Assembly: GCF_000523235.1 (NCBI RefSeq)
Contig: NZ_CP006850.1
Location: 4,154,001 to 4,218,000, forward strand
Reading direction: 5' to 3'
DNA length: 64,000 nucleotides
Source of the DNA: Nocardia nova SH22a
GTDB taxonomy: Bacteria; Actinomycetota; Actinomycetes; Mycobacteriales; Mycobacteriaceae
Made by a program: the position numbers and the translations under genes. The notes beneath the pieces are model-generated. The model saw nothing but the letters and a program-made list of their open reading frames with translations, did not search any database and was not told where the DNA came from. Shown in pieces: positions 43,959 to 52,211 of this stretch; the first letter of the stretch is position 1; every line of letters begins with the position of its first letter.

Positions 43959-44733
43959 TATGCCGCTCGAAGGTCGCGCCGGTCTGGTCACCGGAGCCGC
44001 ATACGGTATCGGCCGCGCCGCCGCGCAGGCACTCGCCGGAGCCGGGGCCCAGGTGGCCGTCGTCGACCTCGACCTGGATCGGGCAACGGAGACCGTCGAG
44101 CTGATCAAGGACGCCGGTGGCAGGGCCGTCGCGCTGCGGGCCGATGTGTCCGACGAGTCGCAGGTCCGACATATGGTGTCCGAAGTCGTGAATGCGTTCG
44201 GCCGACTGGACTTCGCCCACAACAATGCGGGAGTCGGTCTCATCACCGGCCCGACCGTCGACTGCTCACGCGCCGACTACGAAAAGGTCCTGTCGGTCAA
44301 TCTGGTCGGCACCTTCTTGTGCATGAAGTACGAGATCCAGCACATGTCGAACAATGGCGGCGGGTCGGTCGTCAACACCTCGTCGGCGGTCGGCCTGCTG
44401 GGGTTTCCGAATCAACCCGCTTATGTGGCAAGCAAATTCGGCGTGATCGGGGCGACGAAGGCGGCGGCCCTCGAGTACGCCGCACAAGGGGTTCGCGTGA
44501 ATGCCGTCTGCCCGGGGACGGTGCTGACCGGAATGACCGAATCGGGAATCCAGGACGGAGTCTTCGATCTGCAGGGACTCGCCTCCCTGAGCCCCAACAA
44601 GCAAGTCGCGTATCCCGACCATATCGCTCAGGCGGTTCTGTGGCTCACCACGGATGCGGCATCGTTCGTGAACGGCGCGGCGGTCCCGGTCGACGGTGGC
44701 GCCACCGCCGGGTTGGCATCGTTCTGGGGCTGA
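43951..44733 (+). CDS. Short-chain dehydrogenase/reductase
   Basis: 260 residues, classical SDR: TGAAYGIGRAAAQAL (Rossmann Gly motif), HNNAGVG, active-site Ser in VNTSSAVGL, YVASKFG (YxxxK), and the C-terminal FVNGAAVPVDGG. The Asp after strand 2 (VVDLDLD) suggests NAD(H). GAGGAAGG ribosome-binding site. Translationally coupled to the upstream hydrolase and followed after 2 bp by the amidohydrolase. Oxidises or reduces an alcohol/ketone in the pathway. Confidence 0.88.
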   Translation: MTDMPLEGRAGLVTGAAYGIGRAAAQALAGAGAQVAVVDLDLDRATETVELIKDAGGRAVALRADVSDESQVRHMVSEVVNAFGRLDFAHNNAGVGLITGPTVDCSRADYEKVLSVNLVGTFLCMKYEIQHMSNNGGGSVVNTSSAVGLLGFPNQPAYVASKFGVIGATKAAALEYAAQGVRVNAVCPGTVLTGMTESGIQDGVFDLQGLASLSPNKQVAYPDHIAQAVLWLTTDAASFVNGAAVPVDGGATAGLASFWG

Positions 44734-44735
44734 GC

Positions 44736-45992
44736 ATGAACGAGAGGAAAACCGGCGACCCCGTCGTCATTCGCGTTGCTCGAATATTCGACGGCGCGCG
44801 AATTCTCGACGCCGACACCGTCGTCGTGCGAGACGGACTCATCGCCGAGATCGGCCGGAACTTGGCGCCGCCGCATGGATCGGAGGTGGTCGAGGCATCC
44901 GATGCGACATTGCTGCCCGGACTGGTCGATGCGCACACCCACACGCTCGCGGTCGCCGATCTCGAACAAGCCTTGGCATTCGGCGTCACCACCGAACTGG
45001 ATATGTTCTGCGGGCCCGACCAACTCCGGGCACTGCGCAAGGCGGCCGAAAGCCGCGCCGACGTCGCCGATATTCGCAGCGCCGGTATCGGTGCGACCAT
45101 GCCGGACGGACACATCACCCAGCTTGTCGAAATGGGTGTGTACGCACCGTTTCCCACGCTCTCGACTCCCGGCGAGGCACCCGGATTCGTGGCAGCGCGT
45201 GTCGCGGAAGGCAGCGACTATCTGAAGATTCTCGTCGAGGGCGGTCGCCCGCTGGGCTGGAGCCAACTGCCGTCCCTGGACGACGAGACGTTGAAAGCCC
45301 TGGTGGACAGCGCCCACTCCCACGACCTGCCGGCCGTGGCCCACATCAGCACCCAGGCCGACGCCCAGCGTTGCCTCACGGCCGGGGTGGATGGGCTCGT
45401 GCACGCTTTCGTCGATACCGCACCGGACCGGCGGTTCGTCGACAAGGCCGCAGCCGCAGGGATTTTCGTGGTGCCGACACTCACCGTATTCGAAATGCTC
45501 TACGGGCCGGGGCGCCGCGAGGGCGACTGTGTCGACCACCCTCGGGTCCGGCCGTATCTCAGCCCCGGCCTGCGCGCCACGGTGCAAGCGGGCGGGCGGG
45601 CGAATCTGCCGTCGGATCTCCCGGCGTGGGCCAGTGCGGAACATGCGCATCGGGCCACTCGCGCATTACACGAGGCCGGGGTGCCGATCCTGGCCGGAAC
45701 GGATGTCCTGTATCCCCCGTCGGTCCACGGACTGAGCCTGCACGCGGAACTCGCCGCTCTGGTCGATGCGGGCCTGACACCGGCCGAAGCGCTCACGGCG
45801 GCGACTCTCGCACCCGCGCAAGCGTTTCGGCTGACCGACCGCGGCCGGATCACGACGGGTATGCGTGCCGACCTGCTCCTCGTCGAAGGCGATCCGACCC
45901 GCCGGATCGCGGCGACCACGGAGATCATCGGAGTGTGGCGGGCAGGCCACCGCTTCGATCGCGACCGCTACCGAACCACGCTCGACACATGA
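44736..45992 (+). CDS. Imidazolonepropionase-like amidohydrolase (cluster C)
   Basis: 418 residues, third paralogue of this family in the window: VARIFDGARI, LLPGLVDAHTHTL, EGSDYLKILVEGG, VAHISTQADAQRCLTAG, ILAGTDVLYP and RADLLLVEGDP. The HTHTL motif keeps the first two metal-binding His. It starts 2 bp after the SDR stop, so it is in the same operon. The substrate is unknown. Confidence 0.8.
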   Translation: MNERKTGDPVVIRVARIFDGARILDADTVVVRDGLIAEIGRNLAPPHGSEVVEASDATLLPGLVDAHTHTLAVADLEQALAFGVTTELDMFCGPDQLRALRKAAESRADVADIRSAGIGATMPDGHITQLVEMGVYAPFPTLSTPGEAPGFVAARVAEGSDYLKILVEGGRPLGWSQLPSLDDETLKALVDSAHSHDLPAVAHISTQADAQRCLTAGVDGLVHAFVDTAPDRRFVDKAAAAGIFVVPTLTVFEMLYGPGRREGDCVDHPRVRPYLSPGLRATVQAGGRANLPSDLPAWASAEHAHRATRALHEAGVPILAGTDVLYPPSVHGLSLHAELAALVDAGLTPAEALTAATLAPAQAFRLTDRGRITTGMRADLLLVEGDPTRRIAATTEIIGVWRAGHRFDRDRYRTTLDT

Positions 45993-46028
45993 CCGGGCAA
46001 CCGCCGACATCGGCCCGGCATCTCGCGA

Positions 46029-46048
46029 GTACCGATCGCTCAGTACTC
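46029..46048. promoter_or_regulatory. TetR operator-like element C2
   Basis: GTACCGATCGCTCAGTACTC holds ACCGATCG plus an inverted GTAC half-site. It lies about 55 bp upstream of the TetR start codon, consistent with autoregulation. Confidence 0.55.
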
Positions 46049-46100
46049 GTTGATATGCTGTTCCGAACCGTAGGTAGTCGCAGAGGGGAGCAGACGTATC

Positions 46101-46751
46101 GTGACGAACAAAGCGGCAAAGAACAATGATTCGGCCGGCACGAAGGGCCGGATCGTGGCGGCCGCGACCCGACTGTTCGCCGAGAAGGGGTACCTCGGCA
46201 CGGGCATCCGCGATATCGAGGACGCGGTGGGCATCCGCCGAGGCGCCCTTTACTACCACATCGGCAACAAGGAGAACCTGCTCTACGAGATTTCGCACGG
46301 GCAGATCACTCCCATGAACGAGCGTGCCGGTGAAATAGTCGACAGCGACCTACCCGCCGAACGCAAACTCCGCGCCATGGCCCATCTGCTGATGCAGGCG
46401 ATCGTGGACAATCAACTCGCGACCACCGTGTTCTTTCGCGACTGGATCTGGCTCGAGGGGGAACGCAGGGCCGAAATCCTCGCGATCAGGGATGAATTCG
46501 AAAAACACGTCGAGCGGATCATCGAAGAAGGCGTCGCTGCCGGAACCTGGGCGGACCGGGGACCACTCGTCACGAAGGGCGTACTGGGCATGCTCAACCA
46601 CACGTATGTGTGGTTCCGGCCGGATGGTTCCGTGACAGCCGACGAATTGGCAGACACTTTCACCGACATCCTCCTGTACGGCCTGGGCCCCAATCGTGCA
46701 GGAACAGATCCGGCAAACTCGATGAAAACCTCCCTGAGTTCCACACCCTGA
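46101..46751 (+). CDS. TetR family transcriptional regulator (cluster C)
   Basis: 216 residues. An N-terminal TetR helix-turn-helix (RIVAAATRLFAEKGYLGTGIRDIEDAVGI, GALYYHIGNKENLLYEI) is followed by an all-helical ligand-binding domain (LLMQAIVDNQLATTVFFRD, GMLNHTYVWFRPDGSV). The second part resembles KstR2/FadR-type regulators with a C-terminal TetR_C_33-like domain that sense acyl-CoA esters. GTG with GGGAG upstream. It sits between the plus and minus halves of cluster C and probably represses both. Confidence 0.85.
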   Translation: MTNKAAKNNDSAGTKGRIVAAATRLFAEKGYLGTGIRDIEDAVGIRRGALYYHIGNKENLLYEISHGQITPMNERAGEIVDSDLPAERKLRAMAHLLMQAIVDNQLATTVFFRDWIWLEGERRAEILAIRDEFEKHVERIIEEGVAAGTWADRGPLVTKGVLGMLNHTYVWFRPDGSVTADELADTFTDILLYGLGPNRAGTDPANSMKTSLSSTP

Positions 46752-46780
46752 TCCCCTCCGGACCGGGCACGGAGATTTCC

Positions 46781-47866
46781 TCATTCCTGCCACTGCTCGA
46801 CTATTTCACCCACACCCCGTCCGGGTGTGGGTGAATGGGTGCTGCCCGCCGGAGTGCGAGAGAAGCGGGGGGCGGGCGCGGCGCGACGTACTCCGGACCG
46901 GCGGGTGATCAGTTCACGCGATGTGATGTGTGGGTCCTCGGGCATTTCGGCCAGGGACAGCACCGGGGTCACGCAGGCATCGTGGTCGGCGAACAGCGCT
47001 GTCCAATAGTCTCTTTCGCGGCATGCGAAGGTCGCGGCCAGCCGGTCGCGAAGGTAGGGCCAGGTGGTGCGGTCGAGGTGGTCGAAATCTTCGGGAAGGT
47101 CGAGTTTCAGGACCGCGGCGAGACGAGTGAAGAATTGTCGTTCGAGCGCGCCGACGGCCACATGGCGGCTGTCGGCGCATTCGTATGTGCGGTAGAAGGG
47201 CGCGCCGCCGTCCAGCAGATTGTTCTCCCGCTCGTCGGTCCACTCCCCCGCGCTGTGCTGTGCGATGAACAGGTCGCCGAGCACCAGTGCGCCGTCGAGC
47301 ATCGACGCGTCGACGACCTGTCCGCGCCCTGATCGATACCGTTCGGCGAGCGCGGCGAGGACACCGGCGAGCAGCAGCATCGACCCTCCGCCGAAATCTC
47401 CGACGAGGCTCAGCGGCGGTACCGGCGGACCCGCCGCGGTTCCGATCGTGTGGAGCAATCCGGCGATCGCGAGATAGTTGATGTCGTGTCCGGCCTTGGC
47501 GGAGTAGGGGCCCGTCTGTCCCCACCCGGTGATGCGCCCGTAGATCAGCGCCGGATTGCGCCGCAGGCAGATATCGGGCCCGATACCGAGCCGTTCGGCG
47601 ACGCCCGGCCGAAATCCCTCGATGAGCACGTCGGTGACCGCGAGGAGATCGAGTGCTTCTCGCCGGCCCTGATCGTTCTTCAGATCCAGCGAGACACTGT
47701 CACAACCCCGCGGCTGCCACGCCGAGTCGAGGGCGTTGCGCTGCTGCGGGGGACGCAACAGGCGCACGACGTCGGCGCCGAGGTCGGCGAGCATCATCGC
47801 GGCGTGCGGGCCGGGCCCGACACCGCCCAACTCGACCACCCGGACTCCGTGCAGCGGGCCCGGCAT
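46781..47866 (-). CDS. Class III CoA-transferase / alpha-methylacyl-CoA racemase family protein
   Basis: 361 residues of the CaiB/BaiF (family III) CoA-transferases: VRVVELGGVGPGPHAAMMLADLGADVVRL, LDLKNDQGRREAL, EGFRPGVAERLGIG, TGWGQTGPY, GHDINYLAIAGLL, and GDFGGGSMLL. The catalytic Asp typical of transferases and racemases is in GHDINY. The GHDINY/GDFGGG set and the length favour an alpha-methylacyl-CoA racemase. ATG with GGAGG 6 nt upstream. Last gene of the 58-47 kb operon; a terminator hairpin overlaps its final codons. Confidence 0.85.
   Translation of the reverse strand: MPGPLHGVRVVELGGVGPGPHAAMMLADLGADVVRLLRPPQQRNALDSAWQPRGCDSVSLDLKNDQGRREALDLLAVTDVLIEGFRPGVAERLGIGPDICLRRNPALIYGRITGWGQTGPYSAKAGHDINYLAIAGLLHTIGTAAGPPVPPLSLVGDFGGGSMLLLAGVLAALAERYRSGRGQVVDASMLDGALVLGDLFIAQHSAGEWTDERENNLLDGGAPFYRTYECADSRHVAVGALERQFFTRLAAVLKLDLPEDFDHLDRTTWPYLRDRLAATFACRERDYWTALFADHDACVTPVLSLAEMPEDPHITSRELITRRSGVRRAAPAPRFSRTPAGSTHSPTPGRGVGEIVEQWQE
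46805..46835. terminator. Bidirectional hairpin inside the 3' end of the racemase gene
   Basis: A 13-bp perfect stem (TTCACCCACACCC / GGGTGTGGGTGAA) with a 5-nt loop. It lies within the last 18 codons of the racemase gene and 54 bp after the TetR stop. It could end the TetR transcript and, from the other side, lie at the end of the long minus operon. Confidence 0.6.
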
Positions 47867-47924
47867 ACATCACCTCCGGTAGGAACGGTGCGACCGGCGC
47901 ACCATGTCGGGTCGGCAGTCGTCG

Positions 47925-48875
47925 CTATGCGGGGGCGCCGAATCTGCGGGTCAGTTCGTCCGACCACGCGTATCCCTCCGACGCGAGCAGATCGGGAACG
48001 GCGTTGTCCGACACCAGCTTCGGCAGCTCGGCCGCGAGATCCTGCGGGGTCCACCGCCAGTCGTGGACCAGCCTGCCGACGACTCGCCAGCCCTGGAACA
48101 ATCCGATCTCGCCGCCCCAGACCTGTAGTACGCAACCGGTCAGGGGGCAATCGCTCTGCGCCAGATAGGCCACCGCGGGCGATACGTTGGCCGGGTCCAG
48201 TGGATCGAACTCGTCGGCCGATGCGCCACCTCCGGCCTCCACACCGGCCAGGCCCGCCAGACGAGTCCAGCCGCCCGGCGCGATCGCATTGACCCGGACG
48301 CCGTAACGACCGAGTTCTTTGGCGGCGATCTCGGCGAAGGCGGCGATGCCCGCCTTCGCGGTCCCGTAGTTGGCCTGACCGACATTGTTGCCGAGTCCCG
48401 CGTCCGAGGTCGTGCAGACCACCGACGCGTCGACCCGATGCCCCGCCTTCGCACGCTCACGCCAGAAGGTCGCGGCATGCCGAGTCGGGCCGAAGGTTCC
48501 CTTGAGGTGCACGGCCATGACCGAATCCCAGTCGGCCTCGGTCATATTGACCAGCATCCGATCCCGCAGGATGCCGGCGTTGTTGACCAGCACGTGCAGA
48601 TCTCCGAATGTGTCGACGGCCGAGGCGATCAGGCGTTGTGCCCCGTCCCAAGTGGCGATGTCGTCGGTGTTGGCGAGTGCGGTCCCGCCCAGGGCCGTGA
48701 TCTCGGCGACCACCGCCTCGGCCGCCGAGGTGTCCGCCCCCGTGCCGTCCGGCGCACTGCCGAGGTCGTTGACCACGACCCGGGCCCCTTCACGTGCCAG
48801 TAGCAATGCGTGCTCGCGACCGAGCCCGCGGCCCGCTCCGGTGATGACCGCGACGCGTCCTGACAGTCGTCCCAT
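47925..48875 (-). CDS. SDR, peroxisomal multifunctional enzyme type (3-hydroxyacyl-CoA dehydrogenase)
   Basis: 316 residues, longer than a plain SDR and matching the HSD17B4/FOX2-type 3-hydroxyacyl-CoA dehydrogenase domain: VAVITGAGRGLGREHALLLAREG, VVVNDLGS, VNNAGILRDRML, YGTAKAG (YxxxK), RVNAIAPGGWTRL. It probably carries out the dehydrogenation step after the hydratase in beta-oxidation. ATG with CAGGAG upstream. Confidence 0.85.
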   Translation of the reverse strand: MGRLSGRVAVITGAGRGLGREHALLLAREGARVVVNDLGSAPDGTGADTSAAEAVVAEITALGGTALANTDDIATWDGAQRLIASAVDTFGDLHVLVNNAGILRDRMLVNMTEADWDSVMAVHLKGTFGPTRHAATFWRERAKAGHRVDASVVCTTSDAGLGNNVGQANYGTAKAGIAAFAEIAAKELGRYGVRVNAIAPGGWTRLAGLAGVEAGGGASADEFDPLDPANVSPAVAYLAQSDCPLTGCVLQVWGGEIGLFQGWRVVGRLVHDWRWTPQDLAAELPKLVSDNAVPDLLASEGYAWSDELTRRFGAPA

Positions 48876-48912
48876 ATCCGTATCTCCTGAAAACTCGGTT
48901 TCGTAGGTGCGC

Positions 48913-49716
48913 TCAGCTGGACAGCGCCAGCGAGGAGCCGCCGTCGACGGGCAGGATCACCCCGGTGATGAACGCCGATTCGTCGCCGGCCAGGAACAGG
49001 GCGGCATTCGCGATATCGTCGCTGGTTCCCTGATGGCCCATCGGGATCATCGCGGTGTGCGCGGCCGCGATCTCCTCGCGGCTCACTCCGGCCGCGCGAG
49101 CCTCCACATCGACTCCGATCGGGGTGTCGATCATGCCGGGGGCGATCACATTGACCCGTACCTGATGAGCGGCATTCTCGACGGCGAGACAACGGCCCAG
49201 CGAATTCACACCGGCCTTCGACGTCGCGTAGGCGATCGGATCCCCCAGCGCCAAACCGCCTGCGAGCGAGGAGATCAGGATGACCGAACCGCCGTGTTCC
49301 CGCATCACCGGGATCACGTATTTACACACCAGCCACATGCCGGTGAGATTGACGTCGAAGCCGCGCTGCCACTGCGCCAAGGGCAGGGTGTCGGTGCCCC
49401 CGTGCGACACGATGCCGACATTGTGGTGCAGGATGTCCACCCGGCCCAATGCGGCGAGGGCCGCGTCCGGCAGTGCGGCACAGTCGTTTTCGCGGCTGAT
49501 GTCCGCACGGTGCGCGACCGCCGTCCCGCCTTCGGCGACGATCTGTGCCACCGTGTCCTTCGCCGCGGCCTCGTCGCGATCGACGACCAGTACCCGCGCG
49601 CCTTCCCGGGCGAATGTCAGTGCGGTGGCTCGCCCGTTGCCGACGGTCTGTCCGGGCGTCTGCCCGCCGCCGACCACGATCGCCCCGCGACCGGCCAGCC
49701 GATTGCCGGGCGCCAT
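48913..49716 (-). CDS. Short-chain dehydrogenase/reductase
   Basis: 267 residues. The Rossmann motif is an unusual VVGGGQTPGQTVGNGRATAL, with an insertion in the Gly-rich loop. The rest is classical: HHNVGI in place of NNAG, ISSLAGG with the active Ser, YATSKAG (YxxxK), ITGVILPVDGG. ATG with AGGAGG 7 nt upstream; its first base is shared with the stop of the upstream hydratase (TGATG). It oxidises a hydroxy intermediate; the specificity is unknown. Confidence 0.85.
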   Translation of the reverse strand: MAPGNRLAGRGAIVVGGGQTPGQTVGNGRATALTFAREGARVLVVDRDEAAAKDTVAQIVAEGGTAVAHRADISRENDCAALPDAALAALGRVDILHHNVGIVSHGGTDTLPLAQWQRGFDVNLTGMWLVCKYVIPVMREHGGSVILISSLAGGLALGDPIAYATSKAGVNSLGRCLAVENAAHQVRVNVIAPGMIDTPIGVDVEARAAGVSREEIAAAHTAMIPMGHQGTSDDIANAALFLAGDESAFITGVILPVDGGSSLALSS

Positions 49717-50588
49717 CACCGCGCCTCCTGCCGGTTCGCGGACTGGGCTCGGATCTCGGCGCGTACCAGCGCGGGCCCGTCGGGATCCATGACATAGCCG
49801 AACCGGTGGAATGCGTTGGCGTGCCCGAGCTGGTGATAGGCGAAGGCGGCTTTCACCGCATCGGTTTGGCCCTGTGCGTCCAAGGCCGCGTTCACGCTCA
49901 TTTTCGCGAGTTTGAGCCCGAACATCGGCCGGGTCGCGACCTGGCGTGCGAGATCGAGGGTGAAGTCCTCGAGTTCGTCGCGCTCGACGATGTGGTTCAC
50001 CATGCCGATCTGCCGAGCCTCCTCGGCGTCCATCGCATTGCCTGTGAACAGCAGCTCCTTGGCCTTGCGGTGTCCCCACTCCCACGGGTGGACGAAGTAT
50101 TCGTGACCGTTGACGCCGAAGGCGACGACGGGATCACGGAAGGAGGCGTCGCGGCTGGCCACGATCAGATCGCAGGGCCAGACGAGCATGAGCCCGGCGG
50201 CGATGACACGGCCCTGGACCTGGGCGATGAGCGGCTTGGGGAAATCGCGCCAACGCTGGCACAACCCGACGTAGGCATCGCATTCGACCGGCATCCATCC
50301 CTCGATACCCGGCAGGCCGGTGCCGACGGTCTGGTGCACGACGGTGTCGGTGAACGAATCCTTCACCGTCTCCATATCGAAATCGAGGTCGTGTCCGGCC
50401 GAGAAGTCGACGCCGTCCGCGGCCAGAATGACGACCTTGACGTCGTGGTCCTTGCCCGCCTCGGTGAGCGCGGCGTCGATCTCGTACAGCATCGTGAAAT
50501 CTTGCGCATTGCGAACCTCGGGGCGCGCCAAGGTGATTCGGGCGATGTTGTCGGCCGGACGGTCATAGCGGATTCGTGTGTAGGACAT
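49716..50588 (-). CDS. Enoyl-CoA hydratase/isomerase family protein
   Basis: 290 residues, crotonase fold: ITLARPEVRNAQDFTM, FSAGHDLDFDM (oxyanion hole), KPLIAQVQGRVIAAGLMLVWPCDLIVAS, and FTGNAMDAEEARQIGMVNHIV. The usual Glu residues of hydratases are not both evident, so a different crotonase reaction is possible. An insert of about 30 residues (TVKDSFTDTVVHQTVGTG) follows the oxyanion loop. Coupled to the downstream SDR. Confidence 0.83.
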   Translation of the reverse strand: MSYTRIRYDRPADNIARITLARPEVRNAQDFTMLYEIDAALTEAGKDHDVKVVILAADGVDFSAGHDLDFDMETVKDSFTDTVVHQTVGTGLPGIEGWMPVECDAYVGLCQRWRDFPKPLIAQVQGRVIAAGLMLVWPCDLIVASRDASFRDPVVAFGVNGHEYFVHPWEWGHRKAKELLFTGNAMDAEEARQIGMVNHIVERDELEDFTLDLARQVATRPMFGLKLAKMSVNAALDAQGQTDAVKAAFAYHQLGHANAFHRFGYVMDPDGPALVRAEIRAQSANRQEAR

Positions 50589-50597
50589 CGTGATCTC

Positions 50598-51635
50598 TCA
50601 TCGGAAGTGGGGAATGACGGCGGTGCCGAATCGTCGGATCTGATCGAGCACCACCTCGTGGGCGGGGCCGCCGCCGCTGCGGATCTGCAAAACGATCCGG
50701 TTCAGCCGCAACGTTTTTCGCAGGAGTTCGAGGCGTTCGACGCAGTCGTCCGGGGTGCCGCAGACGAACAGTTCTTCGAAGTCGTCGAAGGTGAGATCGG
50801 CCGGGTTCCGAGCCGCGGCCCATGCCGAACGCAGCGCGGCGGGCATCATCGCCGACAGGGTGGCGCCGTGGCGGAAGTAGTACCGCATCGCCTTCATCGC
50901 ATGGGGTTCCAGCACCGCCTGGGCCGCCGTGCGACTGTCCCCGACCGCAGCCCAGCGATTGAGTGTGACGCTGGAGGCTCTGCCGTTCTGCTCGGCGTGG
51001 GTGATGTACTCCTCGACGATTGTGCTGAGTCCGTCCAGGCCGTCCAAGCCGCCGAGTAGCAGGCCATCGCCCAGTCGTGCGGCCCGGCGCGCACCCGGGC
51101 GGGTGGAGGTGCCCATCAGGATCGGCGGTCCGCCCGGCTGGGTGGGCCGGGGTATCACCTTGACGTCGGTGAACGAACAGTGTCGACCCTGATACGAGAT
51201 GACCTCCTGTTCTCGTGCCAGGTTCAGCACCGTCAGGGCGTCCTCGTAGAGCGAAACCCGGTCGCGCACATCGCGATCGAACATGCTGAAGTCCTGCGCC
51301 TGGTATCCCAGCCCCACACCGGCCACCGCCCGTCCGCCGGAGATGGCGTCCAGACTGTAAAACTCCTCGACGACCTGCATCGGATGTTTGAGGCCGATCA
51401 GCGAGATGTTCGTGCCGATGCGGATCGTGGCGGTGCGGGCGGCGACGGCGGCGGCCACGAGCAGTGATTGCGGTATGAAGCCCTTGTCCTGGTGGTGTTC
51501 GGGAACCCAGCACGAGTCGAATCCGGCTTCCTCGGCAGCCACCGCCTGCTCGATGGACTCCTGTACGCGGCTGTGGAAACTCTCCCCTCGCGGCGAGGAG
51601 GGCATCAGCAGGATCCCGAATTCGAGCTTCGGCAT
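50598..51635 (-). CDS. Luciferase-like (LLM class) flavin-dependent oxidoreductase
   Basis: 345 residues, bacterial luciferase-like TIM barrel using FMNH2 or F420: EFGILLMPSSPRG, AAEEAGFDSCWVPEHHQD, ATIRIGTNISLIGLKHPMQVVEEF, GRAVAGVGLGYQAQDF, and GTPDDCVERLE near the C-terminus. Such enzymes are monooxygenases or dehydrogenases. In a CoA-ester operon it may hydroxylate or perform a Baeyer-Villiger-like step. Start ATG 9 bp upstream of the hydratase junction, preceded by GAAGGGA. Confidence 0.85.
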   Translation of the reverse strand: MPKLEFGILLMPSSPRGESFHSRVQESIEQAVAAEEAGFDSCWVPEHHQDKGFIPQSLLVAAAVAARTATIRIGTNISLIGLKHPMQVVEEFYSLDAISGGRAVAGVGLGYQAQDFSMFDRDVRDRVSLYEDALTVLNLAREQEVISYQGRHCSFTDVKVIPRPTQPGGPPILMGTSTRPGARRAARLGDGLLLGGLDGLDGLSTIVEEYITHAEQNGRASSVTLNRWAAVGDSRTAAQAVLEPHAMKAMRYYFRHGATLSAMMPAALRSAWAAARNPADLTFDDFEELFVCGTPDDCVERLELLRKTLRLNRIVLQIRSGGGPAHEVVLDQIRRFGTAVIPHFR

Positions 51636-51664
51636 GGTCGTCCCTTCGGTCGAGCGCACGGTGT

Positions 51665-52174
51665 CTACTGCCCGTTCGCATCCGCGGCGGCGATATCGCC
51701 CCAGGGATGGTTGGCGGGCGCTCGGCCGAGGTCCAGGGTGGCGTGGATTTCGGCGTTCCGGCCTTCGATCACCCACGCGCCGTCGACGCGGACATAGGTG
51801 TCGTGATAGGTCGCCGCGCTCTGATGCCACTCGCCCTCACGCGTCCGCACCAGGGCGATGACGTTGACCAAACCTGTTCCCCTGCCCGCGTCGACGTCGA
51901 CATCGAACACCTCGTTGCAGTTCCAGTGGTGCGTGGTGGCCATCTGGTCCCAGCTGGCCAGCGCCACCGCCCGGATACCCTCGTGCCCCACCCCTTCGTG
52001 GCCCGGCGCGACCAGCCACACCGCCTCCGGATGCCACACGGCCAGCAGACGGTCGAGTTCGCGCCTGTCGAAGCCGTGTGAAAACTCGTGCACCACACGG
52101 CGAATGGCCTCGGTCGCTTCGATCCGCTCCAGTCGTATCGCGAGATCGGCGACGTCCGTTCGAGAGCTCTCCAT
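51665..52174 (-). CDS. SnoaL-like (NTF2 fold) protein
   Basis: 169 residues, SnoaL_4-type: LERIEATEAIRRVVHEFSHGFDRRELDRLLAVWHPEAVW and WVIEGRNAEIHA. This fold holds hydratases and ketosteroid-isomerase-like enzymes. It differs in sequence from the three SnoaL-like proteins of clusters A and B. The ATG at 52174 has AAAGGA upstream; nine in-frame codons before it lack support. Confidence 0.78.
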   Translation of the reverse strand: MESSRTDVADLAIRLERIEATEAIRRVVHEFSHGFDRRELDRLLAVWHPEAVWLVAPGHEGVGHEGIRAVALASWDQMATTHHWNCNEVFDVDVDAGRGTGLVNVIALVRTREGEWHQSAATYHDTYVRVDGAWVIEGRNAEIHATLDLGRAPANHPWGDIAAADANGQ

Positions 52175-52211
52175 TGCGCTCGTCCTTTCCTGACTTCTCA
52201 TCGATGGGCCC

